64,000 nucleotides of DNA from Paenibacillus sp. UNC499MF (GTDB lineage Bacteria > Bacillota > Bacilli > Paenibacillales > NBRC-103111). Shown here piece by piece: positions 26,149-34,997 of the stretch; the first letter of the stretch is position 1, and every line of letters begins with the position of its first letter. The position numbers were made by a program, and so were the translations under genes. The notes below the pieces were generated by a model. It made no database searches, was not told the DNA's origin, and was given only the letters and a program-made list of their open reading frames with translations. Location of the stretch: positions 186,001 to 250,000 of the forward strand of contig NZ_FNVF01000006.1 in the NCBI RefSeq assembly GCF_900107975.1, given 5' to 3'.

Positions 26149-27248
26149 TTAGTCAGCCGCCTTCCGCCTTCGCGAATGTGGAAAACAAGTGAGATCAGCA
26201 GCAACAACAGAGGGATGGCCGCAAGGAAAGCGTAGCTCGACAGCGAGACGATTTTCCCTAATATCCTCATCACGTTCTGGTCCCGGATCAGCAGCGCGGC
26301 CGCCATAAGCGACATGGCCGTATACAATACGGGCTTGCGGTGGCTGCTTCTGCCGAACAATTGGGCGATGCCCGTCGAAGCCAAGTACAAATAAGCCATA
26401 ATGGAAGTGGCGACAACGACGATCCAGGCCGAGAGAAAATAAAGATCGGGGCGTTCAATGATAGCGAACGTCAGCGCCTTTACCATATACAGAACCGGGT
26501 GGGGCAGCAGGGGAAGCTCGGCAGGACTGAATACGACGAGACTCGTAAAGACGAGAAACGTATACAGCAGGGTGGAAAAAGCGTTAGCGGCGGATACCGC
26601 AGCCAGTTTTTGCCGGGGTGTTCCTTCCACGAACGGATAGCAAAAAAGAATCCATTCATAGCCGCTCAGCGTATTCATCGCTTCATGCGCCGCCCGCACG
26701 ACCGGAAGAAGCCCGGCCTGCCCGATCGGGAAAATGTAAAGCAGATTGGAATGCGTATAGGCATACGCGGATATAAAGATCATGATGAGAAACACGCTGC
26801 TGACCAGCAGAAAAAAACGGGCCATGATTTTCAGATTTTCCTGCGTCAAATAAACACAGACGAACACCATGAGCCCGGTGATAAGCCATTTCGGCGTTTC
26901 GGGAAAAACCCAATCGCGGATTACCTCGTAGAAGAACATCAGAATGAGACTGCTCTGGGCCGTAAAATAAACGATATACAGCACCTGGATGAACACGGCC
27001 ACGGCTTTGCCCGTCAGATGAGGCATAAAATCATACAAAGTGGCCGACGGAAAACGTTTGTTCAAGCCCCACATGATCAGAATGAGCAGCTGGCTGATTA
27101 GTCCGGCGAGCAGGATCGACATCCACGCGTCGCCCTTGGCGATCGCTTGTACCCGGGAGGGCAGGTACAGCACCTGGACGCCGATCTGAGTCTGGAGAAT
27201 GAGGAAGAGCATCTGCTTCGGACTGATTTTATTCGAATTGGGTGTCAT
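26145..27248 (-). CDS. Spore germination protein, GerAB type (permease-like), operon 1
   Basis: 367 residues with about ten membrane helices and the family start KISPKQMLFLILQTQIG. GerAB proteins belong to the amino acid/polyamine/organocation transporter superfamily and carry the germinant-binding pocket in the spore inner membrane. The gene overlaps the A gene end by 20 bases and the C gene start by 4, so the three are co-translated. The ribosome site AGGAG is unusually close to the ATG; coupling may compensate. Confidence 0.95.
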   Translation of the reverse strand: MTPNSNKISPKQMLFLILQTQIGVQVLYLPSRVQAIAKGDAWMSILLAGLISQLLILIMWGLNKRFPSATLYDFMPHLTGKAVAVFIQVLYIVYFTAQSSLILMFFYEVIRDWVFPETPKWLITGLMVFVCVYLTQENLKIMARFFLLVSSVFLIMIFISAYAYTHSNLLYIFPIGQAGLLPVVRAAHEAMNTLSGYEWILFCYPFVEGTPRQKLAAVSAANAFSTLLYTFLVFTSLVVFSPAELPLLPHPVLYMVKALTFAIIERPDLYFLSAWIVVVATSIMAYLYLASTGIAQLFGRSSHRKPVLYTAMSLMAAALLIRDQNVMRILGKIVSLSSYAFLAAIPLLLLLISLVFHIREGGRRLTK

Positions 27249-28773
27249 TCTCCTGCAGCTCCCTCGAGTCTCCGGTATTCTTTTTCGCGTTAGGCTTAGC
27301 CGTGTAGACGAGTTTGTCTATTTTCCACATAGGGAACCGGAATAAAGTATCTTTCCAGCCTTTCAGCCGAAAAGGGGCCGCCGGTGTCAGGTAAGGCGTG
27401 CCGAACGATTCCAGCTTGCACAGATGAATCAGTATGAAAATCAGGCTGAACATGATTCCGATAAAGCCGAGCAGAGCCGCCGGAATCATGACGGCGAACC
27501 GGAGCAGACGTACGGAAGCACTCATTTCATGCGAAGGGACTACGAAGGAGGAAATAGCGGTGAGAGCGACGACGATAATCATCGGGTAGGACACGAGCCC
27601 CACCCGTACGACCGCGTCCCCGATCACAAGACCTCCGACGATGCCGATCGTCTGTCCGATCGGACCCGGCAGGCGAATTCCCGCCTCCCGCAGCAGCTCC
27701 AGCGTCAGCTCCATGAACATGGCTTCCAGAAGCGGAGGATAAGGCACCATTTCCACGCTGCCTTTAATTTGAAACAGCAGCTCGGCGGGAATAACCTCAT
27801 AATGATACGTAATGACCGCGATGTAAAAAGCGGGCAGCGTAATCGCAATGACGAAGCTCAGCAGCCGGATGAACCGGATGAACGAACCGCTAAGGGTACG
27901 GCTGTAGTAATCGTCCGGAGACTGGTAGAAAGTAAAGAAGGTCACCGGCATAACGAACGCGCTGGGAGAACCGCTTGACAGCAGGACCGCTCTTCCTTCA
28001 AGCAGATTGGCCGCGGCCCTGTCCGGGCGTTCGGTCGTCAGAAGCTGGGGGAATGGAGAGATCGTCTTGTCCTCGATATATTCTTCCATGAGATCGGTCG
28101 ATAAGATATTGGCCCCTGCAATTGTCCGAAGACGCCGGTCGATTTCCTGTATCAGCTCGGGCTTGGCGACGTGACTCAGATAGGCGACGGCGACTTCGGT
28201 ACGGCTTTCTTTTCCAAGCGTATAACGGCGGATAACGAGATGGCGGTTTTTGATCAGTTTGCGGATCAGATGCAGATTAACCGTCATATTTTCGACAAAG
28301 CCTTCATGGGGGCCGCGGACCGTTTTTTCGTTCTGGGGCTCTTCCGTGGTCCGCTTGACTTCCGCATTGACCGTAATCGAATAGCACTCCGTGCTGCCTT
28401 CCTTGAAAAGAACGGCCTGCCCCCGCAGCAGCGTATCGGCGGCTTCATCCAGCGAAGTTTGCGCGTATACCCTGGGAGCGGTCAGCACATCCGCCAGATT
28501 TTGTTCCTCGGACTCCGCAAGAGGGGTGAGAATGAAGCGGCTGATTTTTACCTCATCGCACATCGGATCGAGATAACAAAGCAGCAGCGCCTGGTTTTGG
28601 TACGTAAGCGAGAGCTTTACGAGATCATCGGTATGAAAAAGCGTCTGGTCAAGATACCTTGCGTTTTCGGCAAGGGAGGACTTGATGGTGACCGGCTCGG
28701 ATTCGGTTTGAACGGGCGCAGGAGCGGCTGTTTTGTTTTTGCGGAACAAATAGTTGAACAGCTTCACGGACAT
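27229..28773 (-). CDS. Spore germination protein, GerAA type, operon 1
   Basis: 514 residues. A soluble N-terminal part (about 1-290) is followed by five or so membrane helices. Family landmarks: TEEPQNEKTVRGPHEGFVE, SPFPQLLTTERPDRAAANLLEGRA, PDDYYSRTL, and AGIRLPGPIGQTIGIVGGLVIGDA (two pieces of the same conserved loop). GerAA subunits oligomerise into an ion-conducting channel that starts germination. First gene of the operon; a large inverted repeat at 28812-28854 lies 39 bases upstream. Confidence 0.95.
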   Translation of the reverse strand: MSVKLFNYLFRKNKTAAPAPVQTESEPVTIKSSLAENARYLDQTLFHTDDLVKLSLTYQNQALLLCYLDPMCDEVKISRFILTPLAESEEQNLADVLTAPRVYAQTSLDEAADTLLRGQAVLFKEGSTECYSITVNAEVKRTTEEPQNEKTVRGPHEGFVENMTVNLHLIRKLIKNRHLVIRRYTLGKESRTEVAVAYLSHVAKPELIQEIDRRLRTIAGANILSTDLMEEYIEDKTISPFPQLLTTERPDRAAANLLEGRAVLLSSGSPSAFVMPVTFFTFYQSPDDYYSRTLSGSFIRFIRLLSFVIAITLPAFYIAVITYHYEVIPAELLFQIKGSVEMVPYPPLLEAMFMELTLELLREAGIRLPGPIGQTIGIVGGLVIGDAVVRVGLVSYPMIIVVALTAISSFVVPSHEMSASVRLLRFAVMIPAALLGFIGIMFSLIFILIHLCKLESFGTPYLTPAAPFRLKGWKDTLFRFPMWKIDKLVYTAKPNAKKNTGDSRELQENDTQFE

Positions 28774-29104
28774 GCCTCACTCCTTTCTCGCAAACTTGTC
28801 TGTAGATTTCCCCGAACTTGTCACTTTATACCAGTAAAGGGGCAACAAGTTCGGCAGGTTGACGGGATGCTCGAAAGGCAAGGGGACGGCTTTTCTTACG
28901 AAGGGATTTGCAGCGCGGCTTGAGAGTGCAAGATCTGGCTTAACGTGCCGAATACTCGCCGGTACTGTACCGTAAAAACCGTCCGGTTCCTGATTCCGGT
29001 GATCGAATACCGTGCAGCGCATTGCAGTGCATAACCGGGCGCGAGGTTGCGAGACAACCGTTCCGCCGGAACCAGCCGCGAATGCAGCTGTGGCTGTTCA
29101 ACCC
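28774..29104. other. Intergenic gap upstream of germination operon 1
   Basis: About 330 bases with no credible gene. It contains the inverted repeat at 28812-28854. No clear forespore (SigG) promoter could be fixed by eye; a weak GGTATA/AATCTA pair lies within the repeat on the minus strand. Confidence 0.4.
28812..28854. repeat. 10-bp perfect inverted repeat, hairpin upstream of gerAA
   Basis: CCGAACTTGT (28812-28821) and ACAAGTTCGG (28845-28854) are perfectly complementary; inside, CTTTA and TAAAG pair around TACCAG. It could be an operator or a leader hairpin. There is no T tract, so it is not a terminator. Confidence 0.6.
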
Positions 29105-29148
29105 AAAGAAAAGAGAACCAGTTCGTATGAACTGGTTCTCTTTTCTTT
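29105..29148. terminator. Perfect 20-bp-arm terminator
   Basis: Arms 29105-29124 and 29129-29148 are perfectly complementary around GTAT, with A-rich and T-rich ends, so it can end transcription on either strand. It follows the quinone reductase gene on the minus strand by 7 bases. Confidence 0.85.
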
Positions 29149-29155
29149 GGCCCGG

Positions 29156-29695
29156 TTAATCGGCCAGGACATCTCTGGGGCTGACGATGTGCTTCACATA
29201 ACGATCTGCTTCCGCCTGAAGTTCTTCCTCGGACGCATCCGACAAATGGAAAGCTCCAAAAATCGGGAGAAAAACACCGCTGCATTTCAGAACCGTGCTC
29301 TGAATAGGCTTCATAAATTCGCTTAACGTGTGCCAGTTGGAACCACCCGAGCGGTATTGATTCTCGGTTCCGCCCACTGTTGTGGCGACCATAAATTCTT
29401 TTTCCGCCAAGTGGACGCCGTTCGTTCCGAATGCCCAGCCGTAAGTAAACACGTCGTCAAACCATTTTTTCAGCAGGGGAGGCGAGCTGTACCAGTATAG
29501 AGGGAACTGATAAACAATCCGGTCATGCTGAGTGAGAAGATGCTGCTCTTTCTCCACATCAATCGACCACTCGGGATATTCCCGGTAAAGGTCGCGCACA
29601 TAGACGCCGGGAACTTCAGAAGCTTTGCGGGCAAAAGCGCGGTTAACTCTGGAAGCCGTCAAGTCGGGATGAGCCGTAATCACCATTATTTTCAT
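29156..29695 (-). CDS. NAD(P)H oxidoreductase, flavodoxin-like fold (KefF/MdaB/YwrO type)
   Basis: 179 residues from the ATG at 29695, which has GAAAGGA upstream. The flavodoxin-like fold begins with MKIMVITAHPDL; the FMN-binding loops are QFPLYWYSSPPLLKKWFDDV and the GGTENQYRSGG region. These FMN/FAD proteins reduce quinones by two electrons and protect against electrophiles. It is divergent from an HxlR regulator, a pairing common for quinone reductases. Confidence 0.9.
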   Translation of the reverse strand: MKIMVITAHPDLTASRVNRAFARKASEVPGVYVRDLYREYPEWSIDVEKEQHLLTQHDRIVYQFPLYWYSSPPLLKKWFDDVFTYGWAFGTNGVHLAEKEFMVATTVGGTENQYRSGGSNWHTLSEFMKPIQSTVLKCSGVFLPIFGAFHLSDASEEELQAEADRYVKHIVSPRDVLAD

Positions 29696-29834
29696 GATTG
29701 AGCATCCTTTCAAAATAAATTGGTAAATTCAGGAGAAAATGATTGCTCTCCCATTATTGTTTAGAATCTTATTTTTGGGAAGTAGGATTTTTAACGGGAC
29801 TTAGTTTGTCAAATCATACTTTCCTGCAGTGGCG

Positions 29835-29878
29835 CTTGGTACGAAAAATAAGACTTAGTACGAAAAAGAGAAGTACTT
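29835..29878. promoter_or_regulatory. Direct repeats, candidate HxlR-family operator
   Basis: CTTGGTACGAAAAATAAGA and CTTAGTACGAAAAAGAGA repeat with a 19-base period (29835 and 29854), followed by the inverted half AAGTACTTTT (29871-29880). GTAC-containing sites next to HxlR (DUF24) regulators suggest autoregulation and control of the divergent reductase. Confidence 0.5.
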
Positions 29879-29952
29879 TTATTCATCGGAGTGATTTGGT
29901 AAAGTAGCAGAAAAAGGAAAAGAGTACAAAAGAGACATCGGAGGGGAATAGG

Positions 29953-30330
29953 ATGCCGCTAAATGACCGGCTGCCGGGGACGACCGACGGAATTATGACG
30001 ACGCTGGAGGTGATCGGCGGTAAGTGGAAGCCCCTGATTTTGTTTATTCTGCTTCATCAGGGCACCAAACGCTTCGGAGAACTTCGCAAGCTTCTCCCGT
30101 CCGTTACCCAGGGGATGCTGACCAATCATCTGCGCGAGCTCGAACGCGACGGGCTGATCATCCGCAAGATCTATCAGGAGATTCCGCCGAAAGTGGAGTA
30201 CTCGATGACAGAACACGGGCGTACGCTGGGCACCGTACTTTCGGATATGTGCGGCTGGGGATTTATGCACCAGGAACACACTGCAAGCGGCGGCGGGGTT
30301 GAGGAAAGGAGGTCGGGGGAGATCGAGTGA
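29953..30330 (+). CDS. HxlR-family (DUF24) transcriptional regulator
   Basis: 125 residues. Winged helix with [40 protein letters not shown] and wing [16 protein letters not shown]. The N-terminal Cys used by redox-sensing members (HypR, YodB) is absent at the usual place; the only Cys is in DMCGWG near residue 98, so thiol sensing is doubtful. Likely regulator of the divergent reductase. Confidence 0.9.
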   Translation: MPLNDRLPGTTDGIMTTLEVIGGKWKPLILFILLHQGTKRFGELRKLLPSVTQGMLTNHLRELERDGLIIRKIYQEIPPKVEYSMTEHGRTLGTVLSDMCGWGFMHQEHTASGGGVEERRSGEIE

Positions 30331-30369
30331 GGCGGGAGCGCGAAGATTTCTTTTATTTCGATGGGCGCC

Positions 30370-30726
30370 TTATAAGCGGCTTTGAAAAATCGACAATTCT
30401 TCCTCGTATACCGAAACGTTTAAGACGGTACCATCGGATTTTGCGAATATGAAAGAGGCTCCTTCGCTCTGATCGCGCAAGTAGTTCCAGCCCTGTTTTT
30501 CGAGATGTCTTCTATAGCTGCCGGGCAGTCCGTCCGTTTGATGAAGTCCCGGCCATGTGTACAGGTAGATGTTTCCTTCGGAGCGGATTATTTTGTTTTT
30601 AAAAACGGCGCTTGCCGGCAGGGGGAATCCTTCTTCCGACATTTTAAAAGAGTAAGTTCGGTTAGCGTATAAATAACCGGCTATTAAAACGATCAATAAA
30701 CCCGCAATAGTCACCATCTTTTTCAT
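30370..30726 (-). CDS. Small membrane-anchored or secreted protein, unknown function
   Basis: 118 residues. One hydrophobic helix (about 4-21, VTIAGLLIVLIAGYLY) with a basic start MKKM acts as anchor or signal. The rest is soluble and mixed alpha/beta, with GLPGSYRRHLEKQGW and GTVLNVSVYEEE. No family recognised. It ends 39 bases past the HxlR stop on the opposite strand. Confidence 0.65.
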   Translation of the reverse strand: MKKMVTIAGLLIVLIAGYLYANRTYSFKMSEEGFPLPASAVFKNKIIRSEGNIYLYTWPGLHQTDGLPGSYRRHLEKQGWNYLRDQSEGASFIFAKSDGTVLNVSVYEEELSIFQSRL

Positions 30727-30768
30727 AGAAAGACACCTCTGATTTTAAATATCGGGCCGGATGAATTC

Positions 30769-30805
30769 AAAAAAGCTAATCCCTTTTTATAAAGGGGTTA
30801 GCTTT
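30769..30805. terminator. Intrinsic terminator (bidirectional form)
   Basis: AAAGCTAATCCC and GGGGTTAGCTTT pair around TTTTTATAAA; an A6 run on the left becomes a T tract for the minus-strand stalk-domain gene that ends at 30827. Confidence 0.75.
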
Positions 30806-30826
30806 GATCGTTTTAGTGGCACGGAA

Positions 30827-31738
30827 TTAACCGCTGACTTCGACTTTGGCGGTTTTATAGGCCGTGAAATCACCTTTTCCCAGCAAAATCGCATACATCA
30901 CATCCGGTTTTTCGCCAAGCGTCGTCTTCGCGGACCCCAGGCTGCTGCCATTCTCATCGAAAAAAGTAACGGTAATAACGGACTGTGGGGTAACGTCGGC
31001 ATTTTTTGATTGAAGTCCCGCTCTTACGACCGTATACTCTCCGGATTTAACCATATTTAAAATCCCTAAAGTGACCTTGCCTTCATGATCCCGGAACGTC
31101 GTTTCTTCTTTGTAATTAAAATTAGGACGGGGACTCGGGTTCGTTTGCTCCAAGGTAACCGCGGCATAGCCGGTGATGTCTTTTTGGCTGGTCGTTTCAA
31201 AATTAACGATCTGTTCGGACTGGTTCAAAATATCAGAGATCTGGTAAGGCACTTTCTCCAGAACTTCCCCTTTGGCATTCCAGAAAACAAGATTTCCGCT
31301 TCCTTGAGTTTTAGAGTAATCGACAGTCGGATTCATGGATTTCATAGCGTCAATGAATTTGTGATTCCAAGAGCCGTGACCGATATAAAGCTTGCCTTTT
31401 ATCTTGGCATGGTCACCTTCTTTAGATACCGATAAAAAACCGGCCTTCGAATAAGGGTTGTTGACGTCCACAATCGTAAAGCGGCTATCGATGGTAATGG
31501 TTTTGGACGGATGGTCGTAAATAACGGCAGAATCCATGCTTTCCGCGAGATAACGAATCGGAACATAAGCGCTTCCGTTGTAATTCAGCGTTTCTACAGG
31601 GCCGTTTGGTGTTTTATTTTCACCGTTAATAACAAACTTCACCGGAAAAAGATACGCCTGGATACTTTCCGACGCATAAACCGCCGTGGTAGCGGTTAAA
31701 GCGGCTCCGCATGCCAAACCTAACAAGAACTTTTTCAA
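30827..31738 (-). CDS. Secreted protein with copper-amine-oxidase N-terminal-like (stalk) domain
   Basis: 303 residues from TTG 31738 (AAGGGG upstream; the longer frame to 31804 lacks a site). Signal peptide: LKKFLLGLACGAALTATTAVYA. Residues about 30-85 carry the stalk motif KFVINGENK...YVPIRYLAESMDSAVIYD, very common in Paenibacillus surface proteins. The remaining two-thirds is beta-rich and unassigned (WSHKFIDAMKSM, KDITGYAAVTLEQ). Cell-surface role likely; no catalytic signature. Confidence 0.8.
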   Translation of the reverse strand: MKKFLLGLACGAALTATTAVYASESIQAYLFPVKFVINGENKTPNGPVETLNYNGSAYVPIRYLAESMDSAVIYDHPSKTITIDSRFTIVDVNNPYSKAGFLSVSKEGDHAKIKGKLYIGHGSWNHKFIDAMKSMNPTVDYSKTQGSGNLVFWNAKGEVLEKVPYQISDILNQSEQIVNFETTSQKDITGYAAVTLEQTNPSPRPNFNYKEETTFRDHEGKVTLGILNMVKSGEYTVVRAGLQSKNADVTPQSVITVTFFDENGSSLGSAKTTLGEKPDVMYAILLGKGDFTAYKTAKVEVSG

Positions 31739-32009
31739 AGCTAAACACCCCTTATTTGTATGTGCATACATAATTAGACTATATAGAACTGGGAAAAGTT
31801 GCATGACTTCGGTGTACTTCTTTTAATAGGTGAGTTTAAAAATGTACTTTATTTACAATTCACCTTAAAACGAAAAACTGCCCATGCCTTCAGTTAAAAG
31901 GTATCAGCAGAAACGACATTGAATAGAGATCATCGGAAAAATAGTAGGCGGTGTTTCTTTATGAGTCTAGCGTGGGATATAATGGAAAAAAATAGGGGAG
32001 GTGAACCCC

Positions 32010-32462
32010 TTGAGGAAGAAACCAGTTGTCGTGATTTTGTTGCTTGGGGCAGCCGTCTATGCCGCAGCTTTTTTCAAATTTTTCGATAGAGAACCCATGC
32101 CTTCACCTCCGAAAGCATTTATAAAAGATACAGGTATCGAAGTGCCTGTAAGGACGGTATCTTATTATTGGGGATTAGGAAAAGAAGGGTACGGATCGCC
32201 TTGGGTTACAGTCCAAGATAAAGAAGCGGTCATCGTGCCTAAACACTCCATACTTACTTTTTCATTTGAAAAAGAACCCAAAAGTATTCCTCAAATTCGT
32301 CAGGTAATCAGTGACGGGGAGAATAAGAGTGTGGAAATGAAATCGCCCTATGAAGTAGTACTTCCCGATAAGGAAGGGGTCTATGTTTACAGCGTTGATG
32401 CCGATTGGAAGGATGGAGGCGTTCAGTATGTGGTGAAGGTGGGTGTGGGGAGTACGCCATGA
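32010..32462 (+). CDS. Membrane-anchored small protein, unknown function
   Basis: 150 residues from TTG 32010, preferred because GGGGAGGTGA lies 6 bases upstream; the in-frame GTG at 32001 is inside that site. One N-terminal helix (VVVILLLGAAVYAAAFF) then a soluble beta-rich domain ending in a pattern GVYVYSVDADWKDGGVQYVVKVGV, like small extracytoplasmic proteins of Bacillales. No family recognised. Confidence 0.65.
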   Translation: MRKKPVVVILLLGAAVYAAAFFKFFDREPMPSPPKAFIKDTGIEVPVRTVSYYWGLGKEGYGSPWVTVQDKEAVIVPKHSILTFSFEKEPKSIPQIRQVISDGENKSVEMKSPYEVVLPDKEGVYVYSVDADWKDGGVQYVVKVGVGSTP

Positions 32463-32801
32463 ATTGGAGAATGCCCTAGGAATGAGGGGCAGATCTGATG
32501 TTTTTTCATCTATCATAATTAGTAACATAAGTAGAACTCTTTCAAGTAACATAAATAGAGAATCCCCACTCCAATAGAGCGGGGATAGTCTCATTTAGCC
32601 GTAAATTTATTGTTGAAATAGGGTGAAATAACGTCTTTTATATGATCGGAGGATAGGTATTCACAATAGAAAATAAGATGCTGAATGCCCGGAAAGAAGC
32701 GGCTTATATATACATTGTAAAGATACTCTAAACGGATCTTTTATGATAAAAAGCCGACAGGGTACTGAATTGATTTCGAGAAATTATAATAAATAATCAA
32801 T
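32463..32801. other. Intergenic gap with direct repeats and a hairpin
   Basis: No credible gene. AGTAACATAAGTAGA (32521-32535) is repeated as AGTAACATAAATAGA (32545-32559), period 24. A hairpin follows: ATCCCC-A-CTC and GAG-C-GGGGAT around CAATA (about 32562-32587), possibly the terminator of the gene ending at 32462. Confidence 0.45.
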
Positions 32802-32822
32802 AAAAAAGGAGGGAAATCCCTC
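32802..32822 (-). terminator. Intrinsic terminator of the broken lipoprotein gene
   Basis: On the minus strand GAGGG, ATTT, CCCTC is followed by CTTTTTTATT. It lies 18 bases after the stop at 32840. Confidence 0.7.
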
Positions 32823-32839
32823 AGAATAATTTATTCAAA

Positions 32840-33242
32840 TCACTCATTTACTTTATTCTGTTCAGTAATAATAGCTTCATAAACATTTTTTAGGTCTACA
32901 GATTTTATGGCTTTATATTCCTTCTCATTTACCCTTATATAAACCGTTTCATAGTGTATCAGGTTGCCGATCTCTTGATTGTTTTTATCAAAGATGCGAA
33001 GCGTTGATCCGCCTGAAGTATCTGCAGAACTGCCAGAAACATAGGAAACACTGCTTAATTGTGACCATAATTCATTAATTATTTTTTTTATCAGATGTTG
33101 AGTAAAGTACACCGTTGCCACCATCTCGAATGTCAATACGATATATCTCATCTTTGATTAAATCCGTGGCTAAAAACGTTTTACTGCCGCATGCTGAAAA
33201 AAATAAAAGTGAAATAAGGATAATTACAAATTTAGTGTTCAT
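32840..33242 (-). pseudogene. Small lipoprotein gene split by a frameshift at an A8 run
   Basis: ATG at 33242, behind GGAGGG, opens a lipoprotein: basic start, hydrophobic core, lipobox FFSAC, then IYRIDIRDGGNGVLYSTSDKK. The frame hits TAA just after a run of eight A (plus-strand T run near 33082-33089). Removing one A joins it to the downstream frame INELWSQLSSVSYVSG ... KEYKAIKSVDLKNV, ending at 32840. The joined product of about 133 residues looks like small Bacillales lipoproteins with a RDGGTG-type beta pattern. Alternatives: a real knock-out, a homopolymer sequencing error, or transcriptional slippage restoring the protein. Confidence 0.75.
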
Positions 33243-33397
33243 GTGCCCTCCAGTAATTGTTGAAGCATGATAACATTATCACTGTCCACTTTTATGTTCG
33301 CTAAAAACTCGAAAACATTATTGTTTGTATCAAAGACTTCTTCGTGTTTAGAGAAACTGATCTTTTCACTACTCCATCCACAAGAAGGATTGCTTAT
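33239..33397 (-). pseudogene. C-terminal fragment of an unknown gene, ATGA-coupled to the lipoprotein
   Basis: An open frame of 52 codons (SNPSCGWSSEKISFSKHEEV, then NNVFEFLANIKVDSDNVI, MLQQLLEGT) begins right after an in-frame TAA and has no start codon. Its TGA overlaps the lipoprotein ATG as ATGA, the layout of a real operon. It reads as the tail of a lost gene. Confidence 0.45.
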
Positions 33398-33691
33398 TTA
33401 TTTCATTATAACGTGATAATACGTGAAAAACTGCCGCCTTCAATGCAGAATAATGAGTTCAACTTAATTATTCGAATGGTTAGTGCTTAAAATTTTTACG
33501 AGTAAATGGCAGCTAACAAAAAGCAACAAAAGTTAAGTTAACCATTGTCGAAATTCTTATAATATAAAAGAAAATAATATTTTGATGTTGTAAAATGTCT
33601 TAAGCCTTCGTTATTGCAAAGCTGAAGCTGGTGCTTAGAATGAAAAGTCATTCACGTTGTCTAAATGTAACGAGATGTCAGAAGCTGAAGC
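33398..33691. other. AT-rich stretch without a gene
   Basis: No frame with start, ribosome site and plausible protein on either strand. Probably decayed DNA. Confidence 0.4.
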
Positions 33692-33874
33692 GTGGATAAA
33701 GTCAGATCTCAATTGTGTGATGGTGAAACTGTCCAGAGTGCTTTGTATATACATGTGGATATGAATAATAAAATGAGAATGGACGATAAAAGTTTGATTT
33801 CATGGGAGTTGTTTATAAAAACAAATGGAAAAATGAAGATGTTGAATGAATTTTGGAAAGAAGAAGGCTATTGA
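33692..33874 (+). CDS. Short hypothetical protein or gene fragment
   Basis: 60 residues from a GTG without a good ribosome site. The composition (GETVQSALYIHVDMNNKMRM, SLISWELFIKTNGKMKML) is protein-like, but the frame is open upstream only to a nearby stop, and a second short frame (MSEAEAWIKSDL) overlaps it. It may be the 3' part of a decayed gene. Nothing recognisable. Confidence 0.3.
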   Translation: MDKVRSQLCDGETVQSALYIHVDMNNKMRMDDKSLISWELFIKTNGKMKMLNEFWKEEGY

Positions 33875-34069
33875 TGGCGCTCCGAGCGGAAGGGGAAAAG
33901 GTGGAATTATGGTTATGAAACAGTGAATGATAAAAGGAAAGTATCATCAATCAATTGTGAAGTAGTACTCAGACGTTATATTCCGTAATAGCCTATACAA
34001 TTTTAATTTTATAGAATTGACTAGAAACAAAAACACCCAAACAGGGTGCTAAGTAAATCTATCTTCAGA

Positions 34070-34522
34070 TTAATTTTCGATTACAATACCGTTTAATTTG
34101 AGATTGACCAAATTAGCAATTGAATCACCAACAGGGCAAGTTTCTTCTAAAAATTGAATAAATTCTTCAACTCGTTCTCTGGGTGCGTCTGTTTTGATAT
34201 AAAAAGTATAACGAATGTCAGAATAACCTGGACGCACATCGGATTTTTTAAAGAATCCATCCAAATCCAGATCCCCTTCGACCTCAACTCGAAAGTCATC
34301 AAGATTGATATCAAACTTTTTCGCATACACTCGGGCTACTATTGACTGACATGCACCTAACGAACCTAGAAGCGCTTCAACTGGATTCATTCCAGTATCC
34401 GTTCCTCCCAGACTTTTGGGTTCGTCAATGGTAAACTCAAAACTTCTTGAACTTACTTTTACAACAACACCTTCTTGCAAGTGTGCTGATGCCTTAAATG
34501 TTGTAGTAGCTATTTTACTCAC
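34070..34522 (-). CDS. OsmC/Ohr-family protein
   Basis: 150 residues. OsmC fold with two redox-active cysteines: LLGSLGACQSIVARVYA (first Cys near 58) and FLEETCPVGDSIAN (second Cys near 126). The family reduces organic hydroperoxides with dithiol donors. Sequence is closer to the general OsmC/YhfA group than to Ohr, so substrate is uncertain. Single gene inside the AT-rich island with its own promoter region of 200 bases. Confidence 0.9.
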   Translation of the reverse strand: MSKIATTTFKASAHLQEGVVVKVSSRSFEFTIDEPKSLGGTDTGMNPVEALLGSLGACQSIVARVYAKKFDINLDDFRVEVEGDLDLDGFFKKSDVRPGYSDIRYTFYIKTDAPRERVEEFIQFLEETCPVGDSIANLVNLKLNGIVIEN

Positions 34523-34723
34523 TCCTTTGATTAAATAGATTCAAGATAATAATACCATATATTTCCGACCTATGATGTGTCCTGTTTTATAGTGTTGTTT
34601 TGAATGCACTCATACAATAAAATGTTACTTTTATGGGAGTAAAAGCAGAATCGAGCATAGCAGTTTTATTCCTTAAATTGAACATATAAAAAGCAAAAAA
34701 CAATCTTAAGATTAGGTGAAGAC

Positions 34724-34969
34724 ATGTCAATTGGCGAAAGACTTCGATACTTAAGAGAATCAATAGGTTTATCACAGGGCGATCTTGCAAAAACTTTGAA
34801 TATTGCTCGTACTACATATTCAGGATACGAAAACGATATTAGAGAACCTGATTTTCACTTTATAATTAAAATAGCTGACTTCTACAATGTTACGCTAGAT
34901 TTTTTGTTCGGCCGTCAATTAAAAGAAGAACAAATAGTGGCACCTAAAAAAGAGGAAATATCACTTTAG
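34724..34969 (+). CDS. XRE-family DNA-binding protein
   Basis: 81 residues: one helix-turn-helix (RLRYLRESIGLSQGDLAKTL, ARTTYSGYENDIREPDF) plus the LADFYNVTLDFLFGR-type tail and a lysine/glutamate-rich end. Typical small repressor of mobile or accessory cassettes. AGGTGA precedes the ATG. It is the first gene of a plus-strand run to 36952. Confidence 0.88.
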   Translation: MSIGERLRYLRESIGLSQGDLAKTLNIARTTYSGYENDIREPDFHFIIKIADFYNVTLDFLFGRQLKEEQIVAPKKEEISL

Positions 34970-34997
34970 ACTTAAAAAATCTAGAGAACTTAAAGGG

